Position numbers and translations under genes: made by a program. A stretch of 56,076 nucleotides of DNA from Bacteroidaceae bacterium (GTDB lineage: Bacteria > Bacteroidota > Bacteroidia > Bacteroidales > Muribaculaceae). A model generated the notes under the pieces. That model was not told the origin of the DNA. It worked only from the letters and a program-made list of their open reading frames with translations, and made no database searches. Location of the stretch: contig JAETNO010000022.1 of assembly GCA_021768245.1 (NCBI GenBank), positions 1 to 56,076 of the forward strand, given 5' to 3'. Below are positions 1-8,745 of this stretch, in pieces (position 1 is the first letter of the stretch; each line of letters opens with the position of its first letter).

Positions 1-17
1 TGCTTATTGTCATAAAA

Positions 18-55
18 TAGTAACTTTGATGAAACCGATTTCATCAAAGTTACTA
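18..55. repeat. 17-bp perfect inverted repeat, possible terminator
   Basis: Arms 18-34 and 39-55 are exact reverse complements around the 4-base loop CCGA. The hairpin would be stable, but no T-run follows on either strand. It sits just before an apparently truncated gene and may end a transcript from beyond the left edge of the window. It could also be a small repeated element. Confidence 0.6.
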
Positions 56-234
56 CATCTGTTTGCTAATTAACAAATTACAGCAGTTTCACCAACCATT
101 TTTGGCAATTATACCTACAAAAACGACGTCAGACCCGCAAAACCACACCGTCTCTGTCAGCGCCTCACGCAAGAATCCTCGGCACGGCCCTCGATGCAAA
201 CCCGAGAAGCACGATAAGCCGCGACACCTTACTC

Positions 235-2730
235 GTGACAAGCCTTGACTACATCGACGAAAACAGCACCGAAAACCAGTACACCATCAGCTACGACAAA
301 TATGGCTACCGCACACTTATGTCGCAGCCCGAAAAACAGACACGCTACACATATAATGTTGACAACAGTGGACGCTGGCTTTCAAGAATCGTCGAAACGA
401 AAGAACAATACGACCCGGACTGGATGCTCTCCCGAAAAGAGGAGCGCACGATTGAAAACGATCATGTCACTTCCGTGACCATATATGATGTATGGGGCAC
501 TACCGCAGTCAAGATGACTTATCAAGAGCTGGAATACGGCCACGGCGGTGAAGCAGATGTCAATGGCAATCTTGTGCCCGATGCGGCGATCACAAAGGCA
601 GTCTCCTATAATGAAGATGGAAGCATCTACAGCGAAGCAAACTACAAGTGGATCGATCTGGCACACGATTATATTCTGACTTCCTCGTTTGACCCGTATT
701 CAAAAGCCCAAAGTAAAATCTTCGATGACCATATCCTGACCTCACATTACAATAACAATAGTGGCAACTGGACATTAGCGTATGCCTCGGCAGTCTACTA
801 TGGAACCAGGAATGGAGAAGTATTTTTTGAATACGATTCAAATGGTAACACCGTCCAGACCAATTGCTCCGTATATGAAAGTTACACTTCCACCGCAGGA
901 GACAGCACCGTAATAGAGTATGATTATATTGACGGCGCACTGACTCCGAAAACAAAATACGAATACTCCGCCGACTATGTCAAAGACACCGACTACTCGG
1001 CAGATTTCAATCAAATAAGTACAACGTATGAGTATATCGACGGTGAATGGGTCAAAACGGACGTATATGGAATCACACACCATATCCGTCCTGACGGGCT
1101 TTCCGAAATCACACAATATGACTCCCGGTATACAAATACCATCATAGCCAAAATCGAAAAAATCGACAGCGAATATGGTCCACGGTGGAAAATCTCACCC
1201 GTCACGTTGAATTCCGACGGCTCCTACATAGTGACCATCAGTGACGACGATGATTACGATACATATCTCTATGAATACTATTCAGCCGCCGGAGTACTTC
1301 AAAAAACCGTAAAACAGTCTCCCGTCGAAGGCATTGACGATGCCGTCACATTCATGGTCATGACCCCCGCGAATCCTGAGTGGAAGCCGCTTGATGAATA
1401 CTCCATCACCCAGAGCCAAGGCTCTATCTCCATGCGCGCGGTCTACAGGACCGGCTCAGACGGCAAGCCGCTTTCATACACCGAATATGTCACTTATCCC
1501 GGCTATAACGGTGGAAAGGAGTTCAAATCACTCGAGACACTCTACTCCTACAGAGCAAACGGCGACTATACAGTCGAGACCTACGAAGTCTATAGCCCTT
1601 TAGACATATCGAAACTCATAATCACCGAAAAAGTGGAATGTCTGACCCTCGCCGACGGCACCATACAGACAACCGAAATCGAATATGACGAGGACGGGAA
1701 AGGGACAATCGACTATGGGACACGCACCGAATACAAGGACTTCGTAAGACGTTCATACACATATGATTCCTCCACCTCGTCCTGGAGATTGGACAGCACC
1801 TGGTGTGAAACCGAAGAGTATACCACCCCCGACGGCACAGAGGTAAGAATAGAGCGACGCATTTCCGATGATGGAACCTACGCTATTTATTCCTCAAAGA
1901 GCGAGTACAAGGAAATCAACTCAGAAGACAACTCATACCGTTACCGCATGGACGCATCCTATGACTGGGACGAAGACAATAAGAGATGGGTGGGAAATTA
2001 CAAAAGTGAATCTTCTGACTATAATTTCGAATTCCCGACCTTAGTCGGAAATTTCGACCCAATCAAGCTTTACAATGATGAGTACATGGTAATCCCCGAA
2101 GAATCCACATCCATACGTGACACAAGAAGTGAATACTTCTCCAACAACTATGAATGGAACACCGAAACCAACGACTGGAACCCCGTAGAGACCGGCGACT
2201 TCTCATTCACTATGTCCGGCGACGTGCTGACGACCAAAAAGACAAAAATGAGCACACGCTGGGGCGACAAGGAAACCCAAACGACTACCGAGATTATCGA
2301 GCGCGACGAACTCAAGCGCGAAGTCAGACGTGAATCCTTCATTGAGTCTGTTACTGAACGACCGGATAGCGAAAACGAAAAATCGTTTACACACAGTGCC
2401 GACTTTTACAAATACAACAATGAAACCGGCCTGCTGGAGGAGCATAAATACGTAGACTATGATGAAGCTGGGGAACCGAAATCGACAAGAATCTTCCGCT
2501 ACACCTACACACCGATGTCGATTGAGGTTTCTGCAATCGAGGATATAGCCAACGATTCAAATCTCTCCGTCAACGGCCTCGAAATCTCCTGTCCCGGACA
2601 GCTCATCCGCATTTATGCAATCAACGGAATCCTGATTTCAGCTACCGCCGACAACGCAACACTCCCCTCCGCTCCCGGAGTCTACATAGTCAAGGCAGCT
2701 AATGCCGTCCGCAAGATAGCCATAAGATAA
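235..2730 (+). CDS. Secreted repeat-rich protein with Por/T9SS-like C-terminus, apparently lacking its 5' end
   Basis: Unrecognised protein of about 831 residues, rich in Tyr, Asp, Glu and Thr, with loosely repeating strands of the kind Y-x-Y-x(n)-DG-x-W reminiscent of YD-repeat proteins. The last 60 or so residues (NGLEISCPG, IRIYAINGI, GVYIVKAANA, KIAIR) have the beta-sandwich pattern of the Por secretion (type A sorting) domain, which implies export. Yet there is no signal peptide. The only start in frame is a GTG at 235; the frame stays open back to 70 without any ATG, and the upstream codons look non-coding. An unrelated short ATG frame covers 63-248. I infer loss of the 5' end or a frameshift. 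The product is probably not secreted as it stands. Expression is doubtful. Confidence 0.6.
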   Translation: MTSLDYIDENSTENQYTISYDKYGYRTLMSQPEKQTRYTYNVDNSGRWLSRIVETKEQYDPDWMLSRKEERTIENDHVTSVTIYDVWGTTAVKMTYQELEYGHGGEADVNGNLVPDAAITKAVSYNEDGSIYSEANYKWIDLAHDYILTSSFDPYSKAQSKIFDDHILTSHYNNNSGNWTLAYASAVYYGTRNGEVFFEYDSNGNTVQTNCSVYESYTSTAGDSTVIEYDYIDGALTPKTKYEYSADYVKDTDYSADFNQISTTYEYIDGEWVKTDVYGITHHIRPDGLSEITQYDSRYTNTIIAKIEKIDSEYGPRWKISPVTLNSDGSYIVTISDDDDYDTYLYEYYSAAGVLQKTVKQSPVEGIDDAVTFMVMTPANPEWKPLDEYSITQSQGSISMRAVYRTGSDGKPLSYTEYVTYPGYNGGKEFKSLETLYSYRANGDYTVETYEVYSPLDISKLIITEKVECLTLADGTIQTTEIEYDEDGKGTIDYGTRTEYKDFVRRSYTYDSSTSSWRLDSTWCETEEYTTPDGTEVRIERRISDDGTYAIYSSKSEYKEINSEDNSYRYRMDASYDWDEDNKRWVGNYKSESSDYNFEFPTLVGNFDPIKLYNDEYMVIPEESTSIRDTRSEYFSNNYEWNTETNDWNPVETGDFSFTMSGDVLTTKKTKMSTRWGDKETQTTTEIIERDELKREVRRESFIESVTERPDSENEKSFTHSADFYKYNNETGLLEEHKYVDYDEAGEPKSTRIFRYTYTPMSIEVSAIEDIANDSNLSVNGLEISCPGQLIRIYAINGILISATADNATLPSAPGVYIVKAANAVRKIAIR

Positions 2731-2770
2731 GCGGCTCAATCTTTGCCGCCTTACGGCAACAGCCGGACAT

Positions 2771-2818
2771 AAAAAGAAGAAGTCCCGGACCGTTTGGGTC
2801 CGGGACTTCTTTTTAATT
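2771..2818. terminator. Bidirectional intrinsic terminator
   Basis: GAAGTCCCGGACC (2779-2791) pairs with GGTCCGGGACTTC (2797-2809), flanked by A-run and T-run so that it works on both strands. It separates the convergent genes at 235-2730 (+) and asd (-). Confidence 0.9.
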
Positions 2819-2883
2819 TATGCTCATTATGTAGCTGAATTTTGTTCATTATGTACATTCTGTACCTGTGCTGTTCCGTCGAT

Positions 2884-3894
2884 TCATTCCCTCGGATGAG
2901 CGAGCATGTACTGGGCTATCTGCACGGCGTTGAGTGCGGCGCCCTTCTTGATCTGGTCACCGACGAGCCAGAATGTCAGGCCGTTCGGATTCGCGAGATC
3001 CTTCCTGAGACGGCCGGCATAGACAGGGTCGGCACCGGCGGCGTCGAGGGGCATGGGATATTTCTTTGCAGCGGGCTCGTCAATCACCACAAGACCCTCG
3101 GCCTTCTCGAAAGCCTCACGCGCCTGGGCCACGCTCACGGGAGCCTCGGTCTCTACCCAGACAGCCTCGCTGTGGGCACGCATCACCGGCACGCGTATGC
3201 AGGTCGCGCTCACCTCCATATCCGGGGCATGCATGATTTTCTTGGTCTCGTTATACATTTTCATCTCCTCCTTCGTATAGTCATTGTCGAGGAACACGTC
3301 GACGTGGGGTATGAGGTTATAAGCCAACTGATAGGCAAATTTCTCGACCGTCGGCTCCTTACCCTCGGCAAGCTCGGCATACTGCTTCTCAAGTTCCGCC
3401 ATAGCCGAAGCGCCCGCCCCGGAAGCGGCCTGATATGTGGCCACGTGCACGCGTTTGATGGGCGAGATGTCATTTATCGGCTTCAGGGCCACCACCATGA
3501 TGGCCGTAGTGCAGTTGGGGTTGGCGATGATGCCGCGCGGAGCGTCGAAAGCATCCTCCCCGTTGACCTCGGGCACTACCAAGGGCACATCCTCGTCCAT
3601 ACGAAAAGCGCTTGAATTGTCAATCATCACGGCGCCGTGCTTCGTGATTGTCCCGGCAAACTCACGCGACACACCCGCTCCGGCCGACACGAAGGCAAAA
3701 TCAACCCCCTTGAAATCGTCGTTGTGCTGAAGGAGCTTCACAGTGTGCTCCTTGCCACGGAAACTGTAGGTGCGGCCCGCGCTGCGTTCCGACCCGAAGA
3801 GCAGGAGCTCGTCGATGGGAAAATTCTGTTCGTCAAGTACTCTCAGGAACTCTTGTCCTACGGCGCCACTGACGCCTACGATTGCTACTTTCAT
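2884..3894 (-). CDS. asd: Aspartate-semialdehyde dehydrogenase
   Basis: Makes L-aspartate 4-semialdehyde from aspartyl phosphate with NADPH, the branch point to lysine/diaminopimelate, threonine and methionine; cytosolic. The 336 residues start with the Rossmann motif GVSGAVGQ (7-14). The catalytic cysteine is Cys128 in ANPNCTT, followed by the substrate-binding stretch TYQAASGAG. Length is as usual for the family. It follows the acyl-CoA synthetase gene on the same strand after about 50 nt. dapB, the gene for a later step on the lysine branch, lies at 14.7 kb, so the pathway genes are not clustered. The terminator at 2771-2818 ends it. Confidence 0.97.
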   Translation of the reverse strand: MKVAIVGVSGAVGQEFLRVLDEQNFPIDELLLFGSERSAGRTYSFRGKEHTVKLLQHNDDFKGVDFAFVSAGAGVSREFAGTITKHGAVMIDNSSAFRMDEDVPLVVPEVNGEDAFDAPRGIIANPNCTTAIMVVALKPINDISPIKRVHVATYQAASGAGASAMAELEKQYAELAEGKEPTVEKFAYQLAYNLIPHVDVFLDNDYTKEEMKMYNETKKIMHAPDMEVSATCIRVPVMRAHSEAVWVETEAPVSVAQAREAFEKAEGLVVIDEPAAKKYPMPLDAAGADPVYAGRLRKDLANPNGLTFWLVGDQIKKGAALNAVQIAQYMLAHPRE

Positions 3895-3945
3895 GCTTTT
3901 TTGATATAATTGAAGTCTGTGTTGAAATTTTTCTTTTCCGATATC

Positions 3946-5787
3946 CTACTCATACATCGCGTCGATTTCCTTGGCATAGAGCTTACTGATGGCCGCGCGC
4001 TTGATTTTAAGCGTGTTGGTCAGCTCGCCCCCCTCCATCGTGAACGGGCGCGGAAGTATGGTGAATTTCTTGATTTTCTCATAAGAGGCGAGCCCTTTCT
4101 GCTTCTGCTCGATGTGCAGGCGCATCAGCTCTACGACCCTCGGATTCTCCACCAGCTCCTTCATCGAATGATAGCTGATTTTCTCCTTGGCCGCGAAATC
4201 CTTGAGCGCGTCGAAATCAGGCACTATAAGAGCCGACACGAATTTCCGCTTGTCGCCAATGACGGCTACCGTGTCGACATATTTGTCCTCGCCGAGCAGG
4301 GTCTCGATTGCCTGCGGGGCTATATACTTTCCGTTTGAGGTCTTGAAAAGGTCCTTCAACCTGTCGGTGAGGAAAAGGGCGCCCGAATCGTCGATATAGC
4401 CGGCATCGCCCGTGCGGAGCCATCCGTCGGCTGTAAAGGCCTCTGCTGTCTCTTTCGGCTTGTTGTAATAACCGCGCATCACCATCGGACTCTTCACCTC
4501 AACTTCATTCTCTTTACCGATACGCACCTTGACAAAGGGTATCGGAGTGCCTACAGAGCCTATCTTCCAGCCCGTCTCAGGGAAACATGTCACTGTGGCC
4601 GTCGTCTCCGAAAGTCCGTAGCCAACCACTATGTTGATTCCGCAGGAATGGAAGAAATCGACCACGGTCGACGAAACCGGAGCGCCGGCCGTCGGGAATA
4701 TATTGCCTTCGTCTATGCCTATGGCACTGCGGAGCAGACTGAACACTCTCTTTTCAAAAAATTTATAACGGGTCTCGAGCCACCATGGCGCCTTCTTGCC
4801 CACGCGTGCATAGTCGATGTTGCGCCGGCGTCCGACCTTCAGAGCCATTCCGACCACAGCCCGCATCACCGGACTCATCGACGCTATCTTCTCATGGACG
4901 GCGGCATAGACCTTCTCCCAGAACCTCGGGACAGCGCACATACACGTCGGTCTCACGACCTGGATATTCTGCTGTATCTCATGCGGGTCGCGGTTGACCG
5001 ACACTTTCATACCCTTCACGAGGCAGAAATATGTCCAGCCCTTCTCGAAGATATGGCTCAAGGGGAGAAACGCCATCGAAGTGTCGTTCTCGCTCACCAT
5101 GGTCAGGCGGCGTTTATGTGCCTCCATGGCCGCGTCATAATTGCTGTGGGTCAATATGGCCCCCTTGGGTTCGCCCGTGGTGCCCGAAGTGTAGACAAGC
5201 GTGGCTATATCCTCCGGGGTAGCGGACGCCGTGCGGCGCCCTACAGTCTCCCTTGTCGCTGCCGGCGCCTTTGCCCCGATAGCCATGAAGTCGCTCCAGA
5301 GCATCGAGGTCGAATCTTCCTCGTCGAGCTTTATGCCCTTTATGACGATTACATGCTTCAGCGACTTGCACATGGCCTGCACCTCGCGGGCTATATGATA
5401 CTGAGTCGTGTTGCCGGCGAAAATCAGGCTGCATTTCGCATCATTGACTATATAGGCCACCTGTTCGAGCGAACTTGTAGCATAAATCGACACCGACACG
5501 GCGCGGTTGCGGAAACAGGCGAAGTCGGTCACCAAGTTTTCCGGGCGGTTGGCCGAAAAAGTGGCCACATTGTCCCCCTCCTTCACTCCAAGCTCGGCAA
5601 GAGCCGTGGCAGCCATGTCGACATCAGCCGAAAATCTGCTCCACGCGATGTCATGCCATTCATTGTTCTCGTCAGGAGCGGCCATAGCGGCCCTGTCGCC
5701 ATAATGCGAAGCCTGCTTTGCAATCAGTGTATTAAGTATATTCGTTGGGTAGCCGCATGTAGCTCCGGCCGTTTTCATTTCAGACAT
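3946..5787 (-). CDS. Long-chain fatty acid--CoA ligase (AMP-forming)
   Basis: Activates a long-chain fatty acid to acyl-CoA through an acyl-adenylate. The AMP-binding signature LVYTSGTTGEPKGAILTH is near residue 197 of this start, followed by GYGLSETTATVT and by GWLRTGDAGYID, the ATP-binding and hinge motifs of the ANL superfamily. About 613 residues, typical of the FadD15-like branch found in Bacteroidota. I prefer the ATG at 5787 (MSEMKTAG), which begins about 28 residues before the conserved YGDR. An ATG at 5832 is also possible and would give 628 residues. A -7 element (TAACTTTG on the minus strand, 5860-5867) lies upstream. The substrate chain length cannot be read from sequence. Confidence 0.9.
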   Translation of the reverse strand: MSEMKTAGATCGYPTNILNTLIAKQASHYGDRAAMAAPDENNEWHDIAWSRFSADVDMAATALAELGVKEGDNVATFSANRPENLVTDFACFRNRAVSVSIYATSSLEQVAYIVNDAKCSLIFAGNTTQYHIAREVQAMCKSLKHVIVIKGIKLDEEDSTSMLWSDFMAIGAKAPAATRETVGRRTASATPEDIATLVYTSGTTGEPKGAILTHSNYDAAMEAHKRRLTMVSENDTSMAFLPLSHIFEKGWTYFCLVKGMKVSVNRDPHEIQQNIQVVRPTCMCAVPRFWEKVYAAVHEKIASMSPVMRAVVGMALKVGRRRNIDYARVGKKAPWWLETRYKFFEKRVFSLLRSAIGIDEGNIFPTAGAPVSSTVVDFFHSCGINIVVGYGLSETTATVTCFPETGWKIGSVGTPIPFVKVRIGKENEVEVKSPMVMRGYYNKPKETAEAFTADGWLRTGDAGYIDDSGALFLTDRLKDLFKTSNGKYIAPQAIETLLGEDKYVDTVAVIGDKRKFVSALIVPDFDALKDFAAKEKISYHSMKELVENPRVVELMRLHIEQKQKGLASYEKIKKFTILPRPFTMEGGELTNTLKIKRAAISKLYAKEIDAMYE

Positions 5788-5859
5788 ATGAATCAAATTT
5801 TCCGCTAAGTAAGCCTCTATAGTCCATGTCAATCATACATGTAGGCTTACATCTTGCTG

Positions 5860-5867
5860 CAAAGTTA
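5860..5867 (-). promoter_or_regulatory. Bacteroidota -7 element for the acyl-CoA ligase gene
   Basis: TAACTTTG on the minus strand matches TAnnTTTG exactly. No clear TTTG lies 19-20 nt upstream. The same octamer precedes tRNA-Ala, recA and pckA in this window. Confidence 0.5.
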
Positions 5868-5969
5868 GTCACAATTTTCCGAGGCCACCATCCAATAGCC
5901 CGTAAAACTACAGAGAATTTAACATTTACTTGCTTATTGCACACTCACATTAACATCTGTCAACAAATA

Positions 5970-6001
5970 TTTGGCTAACTGCCCGATATGCATTATATTT
6001 G
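5970..6001 (+). promoter_or_regulatory. Consensus Bacteroidota promoter
   Basis: TTTG at 5970-5973, 20 nt, then TATATTTG at 5994-6001: a full match to the TTTG-N19/20-TAnnTTTG consensus. It reads towards the beta-propeller gene and gives a leader of roughly 65 nt. Confidence 0.75.
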
Positions 6002-6070
6002 CATCATCTTTAACCTTCTATCAATCACATATTAGCCAATACGGGACCCCTCCTGACAACAAAAATCCCC

Positions 6071-7399
6071 ATGACAATGCCCCGCTTCTTATTTTTATCC
6101 CTCCTCCTGACCACGACGTCCCTTTTGGCAAGTCCGCAATCCTCCGACAGCCTGCAGACAGCGACCCCTCCCGTCATTCATTCGCAGATAGGCGAATCGG
6201 TCACCTCGCCTGATGGCTCTATAACCCTCAAATGCGTGGCAAAGAAACAGGCATATGCCCCCGTCGGCTCCCCCTCACGTGACACCGACATCTATTCCCC
6301 GAAGTCCGTAAGTTTCCACCCTGACGGCAGGAAATACTACGTCAATTCCCTCGAAGGATGCAGGACCATAGCCTACGACGCCCTCACAAACCGCAAACTG
6401 AAGGTTATCAACCACCGCTTCAAATCCGGGAAAGGCAAGCTGTGGGGCACACCCTCTCCCTATTACCCTTTCACCCACTATCCCGACGGTCTTGACAAGC
6501 CATTCGCAGGCAAGCCGGTGGAGTCAGCCTTCTGCAAAAACGGTAGATACCTCCTCGTTCCATATTATCGCCGCACATTCGACATAAACGCCCAGGACCC
6601 CTCAGCCCTAGCCGTAATCGATACCCGCAGCGACTCCATAGTGCGCATGCTTGAGACAGGCCCCCTGCCCAAAATGGTAGCCGTATCCAACGATGGCCGG
6701 ACCGTAGCCGTGACCCATTGGGGCGACAACACCGTAGGGCTAATCGATATCTCCGACAATGACCCTTCACGATGGCGCCACCACGCCCCTGTGGCAGCCG
6801 GACGCAAACTGAAACTCGATTTCAGCCTCACTGAGAAGGTTGACCGCGACTCCGACAGCGGCAATCTCCTGCGCGGCACCATCTTCCTCCCCGGAGACAG
6901 CATCCTGCTCGTCTCAGGCATGGCCTCGGCCATATCTGTGATAAACCCTTGTACGGGCAAATACATTGGCACAATCAACGACCTTTGGAGCGTGCGCCAT
7001 CTCATAATATCCAACGGATGGCTCTACTGCAGTCGCAATGTGGCGGGCGACGTCTGGCGCGTGCCGGTGAAAAATATCCTAAGTTCAATCTCGGCCTCAA
7101 AAGGCCGCAAGTCATTCTCTGTCAAAGGCTGGGAACGGTGTAAGGCTGGCCGGGGAGCACGCACAATCGAAAGTTCCCCCGACGGACGCTTCATTTTCGC
7201 CGCGTGCAATGGCGCCTCCCGTCTCGTGGTGATTGACACCGCTGGCGGAAAGATGAGAAAAGTAGCCGAAATCAATGTCGACTCCTACCCGGTCGGTCTC
7301 GACGTGTCGACCGACGGACGCCGCGTGATTCTCACCTCCCAGGGCCGTAACGGCCGTGGAGGCAACGCCGTCAACATCTTCTCCGTCACCCGACCTTGA
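6071..7399 (+). CDS. Exported YncE-like beta-propeller protein
   Basis: A 442-residue protein with an N-terminal signal peptide (hydrophobic run ending near LLASPQSS, residues 3-21), so probably periplasmic or surface-located. The rest shows repeated propeller blades of the YncE/lactonase type, for example VAVSNDGRTVAVTHWG, ESSPDGRFIFAACNG and DVSTDGRRVILTSQG, each followed by a strand such as LVVIDTAGG or VGLIDIS. This kind of 7-bladed propeller usually binds ligands or proteins, and no catalytic residues can be assigned. It has its own consensus promoter and stands alone between an acyl-CoA ligase gene on the opposite strand and mdh. The alternative start at 6077 (MPRF) is equally good. Confidence 0.8.
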   Translation: MTMPRFLFLSLLLTTTSLLASPQSSDSLQTATPPVIHSQIGESVTSPDGSITLKCVAKKQAYAPVGSPSRDTDIYSPKSVSFHPDGRKYYVNSLEGCRTIAYDALTNRKLKVINHRFKSGKGKLWGTPSPYYPFTHYPDGLDKPFAGKPVESAFCKNGRYLLVPYYRRTFDINAQDPSALAVIDTRSDSIVRMLETGPLPKMVAVSNDGRTVAVTHWGDNTVGLIDISDNDPSRWRHHAPVAAGRKLKLDFSLTEKVDRDSDSGNLLRGTIFLPGDSILLVSGMASAISVINPCTGKYIGTINDLWSVRHLIISNGWLYCSRNVAGDVWRVPVKNILSSISASKGRKSFSVKGWERCKAGRGARTIESSPDGRFIFAACNGASRLVVIDTAGGKMRKVAEINVDSYPVGLDVSTDGRRVILTSQGRNGRGGNAVNIFSVTRP

Positions 7400-7448
7400 C
7401 CGACTCCCCGAATCCGCCGCATCGATTAAAGAAATTTTTCATCAATCT

Positions 7449-7480
7449 GTTGAATTACGTCGAATTTTTCATTAATTTTG
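7449..7480 (+). promoter_or_regulatory. mdh promoter
   Basis: GTTG at 7449-7452, 20 nt, then TAATTTTG at 7473-7480 matches the Bacteroidota consensus with one mismatch in the -33 box. Transcription would begin within GCAGTCGGATAAGA, giving a leader of about 130 nt. Confidence 0.7.
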
Positions 7481-7616
7481 CAGTCGGATAAGACGGCATT
7501 GTCCCATGCCTTACTCCCTGGGCTGTCTTATCTTGACAGACACTCCGCGGACTACTGAGGGACTGTCTAAGGCAAAAAATACAATAATTCTATAATCATC
7601 TTAAATTCAAGAAACT
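7481..7616 (+). promoter_or_regulatory. Structured mdh leader sharing sequence blocks with the pckA leader
   Basis: GATAAGACGGC (7487-7497) pairs with GCTGTCTTATC (7522-7532), 11 pairs with one G-U. The blocks CGGATAAGA at the 5' end, CCCTGG in the loop and ACTGTCTAAG (7562-7571) recur in the pckA leader at 29108-29158. It matches no riboswitch class that I recognise. Confidence 0.45.
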
Positions 7617-8552
7617 ATGTCAAAGGTTACAGTTGTAGGCGCAGGCAATGTAGGCGCCACTTGTGCTGACGTGATCGTAAAACAGGGTATCGCCGACGAG
7701 GTTGTCCTCCTCGACATCAAGGAAGGAGTTTCCGAAGGCAAGGCCATGGACATCATGCAGACTGCCAACATCCTCAACATCAACACCCGACTCACCGGTG
7801 TCACCAACGACTATGAAAAGACTGCCGGAAGCGACGTTGTAGTCATTACTTCAGGCATACCCCGCAAACCCGGCATGACCCGCGAGGAACTCATCGGCGT
7901 CAACGCTGGCATCGTAAAGTCTGTGACCGACCAACTTCTCAAATACTCCCCCGATGCGGTCATCATCTGCATCTCCAACCCTATGGACACCATGACCTAT
8001 CTCATCCACAAGGTCAGCGGTCTCCCCAAAAACCGCATCATCGGCATGGGCGGCGCTCTCGACAGCGCACGCTTCAAATACTTCCTCTCAATTGCCCTCG
8101 GCGCCAACCCGACTGAAATCGAAGGAATCGTTATCGGCGGCCACGGCGACACCACAATGATCCCCCTCGTGCGCTATGCAGCCTATCGTGGCGTCCCCGC
8201 AAGCACCTACCTCCCTGCCGAGCAGCTCGAAAAAGTAGCTGCCGACACCATGGTAGGCGGAGCCACCCTCACCAAACTCCTCGGCACCTCCGCATGGTAC
8301 GCTCCCGGCGCGGCAGGAGCACAGATGGTAAAGGCAGTTCTCCACAACGAGAAGAAACTCATCAGCTGCTCGGCTCTGCTCAACGGCGAATATGGCGAAA
8401 AAGACCTCTGCATCGGCGTTCCCTGTATCATCGGAAAGAACGGTATCGAGAAAATCGTTGAATTCGACCTCAACGACGAGGAAAAAGCCCTCTTCCACAA
8501 GAGCGCAGAAGCCGTCCACAAAACAAACGACGCCCTCGCCTCAGCCCTCTAA
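7617..8552 (+). CDS. mdh: Malate dehydrogenase (NAD+)
   Basis: Interconverts malate and oxaloacetate. In a fermenting Bacteroidales cell it mainly reduces oxaloacetate on the way to fumarate, succinate and propionate. The LDH-like fold is clear: glycine-rich GAGNVGAT (8-15), Asp33 at the end of the second strand for NAD specificity, substrate arginines around RKPGMTREEL (83-92), and the catalytic His176 in GGHGDTT. The 311 residues are typical of the LDH-type malate dehydrogenases. It is monocistronic, with a strong promoter, a structured leader and a terminator. Its partner in oxaloacetate supply, pckA, has a related leader. Confidence 0.97.
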   Translation: MSKVTVVGAGNVGATCADVIVKQGIADEVVLLDIKEGVSEGKAMDIMQTANILNINTRLTGVTNDYEKTAGSDVVVITSGIPRKPGMTREELIGVNAGIVKSVTDQLLKYSPDAVIICISNPMDTMTYLIHKVSGLPKNRIIGMGGALDSARFKYFLSIALGANPTEIEGIVIGGHGDTTMIPLVRYAAYRGVPASTYLPAEQLEKVAADTMVGGATLTKLLGTSAWYAPGAAGAQMVKAVLHNEKKLISCSALLNGEYGEKDLCIGVPCIIGKNGIEKIVEFDLNDEEKALFHKSAEAVHKTNDALASAL

Positions 8553-8581
8553 ACCGCTCAGGCAAGCATCGGAAAACAACT

Positions 8582-8620
8582 ACGGGGACGCACCTCAACT
8601 GAAGTGCGCCCCCGTTTTCT
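8582..8620 (+). terminator. Intrinsic terminator of mdh
   Basis: ACGGGG-A-CGCAC (8582-8593) pairs with GTGCG-C-CCCCGT (8604-8615), followed by TTTTCT. Confidence 0.85.
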
Positions 8621-8684
8621 AAACAACCCACCTATAAAAGGTGTTATCCTTAAATAGTAAATATTGCCAAATCGAAAATATTAC

Positions 8685-8720
8685 CCCCATTAGCCCCATT
8701 GGCCCCATTACTCCCATTCC
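8685..8720 (+). repeat. Four tandem 9-bp units in the thioredoxin gene leader
   Basis: The unit is close to CCCCATTRS, repeated four times just upstream of the thioredoxin lipoprotein gene. The frame of that gene is open through the repeat (reading Pro-Ile-x), but the signal peptide starts downstream, so the repeat is most likely untranslated leader. Confidence 0.75.
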
Positions 8721-8745
8721 CCCAAAAAACCAAAAACCAAAAAAA

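Noticed and set aside
2842..3615. Long plus-strand ORF opposite asd
   Set aside because: Antisense of asd; His/Leu/Gly-rich shadow without family motifs, while the minus strand carries a complete asd.
4648..5808. 386-codon plus-strand ORF opposite the acyl-CoA ligase
   Set aside because: Antisense shadow; low-complexity Arg/His-rich translation.
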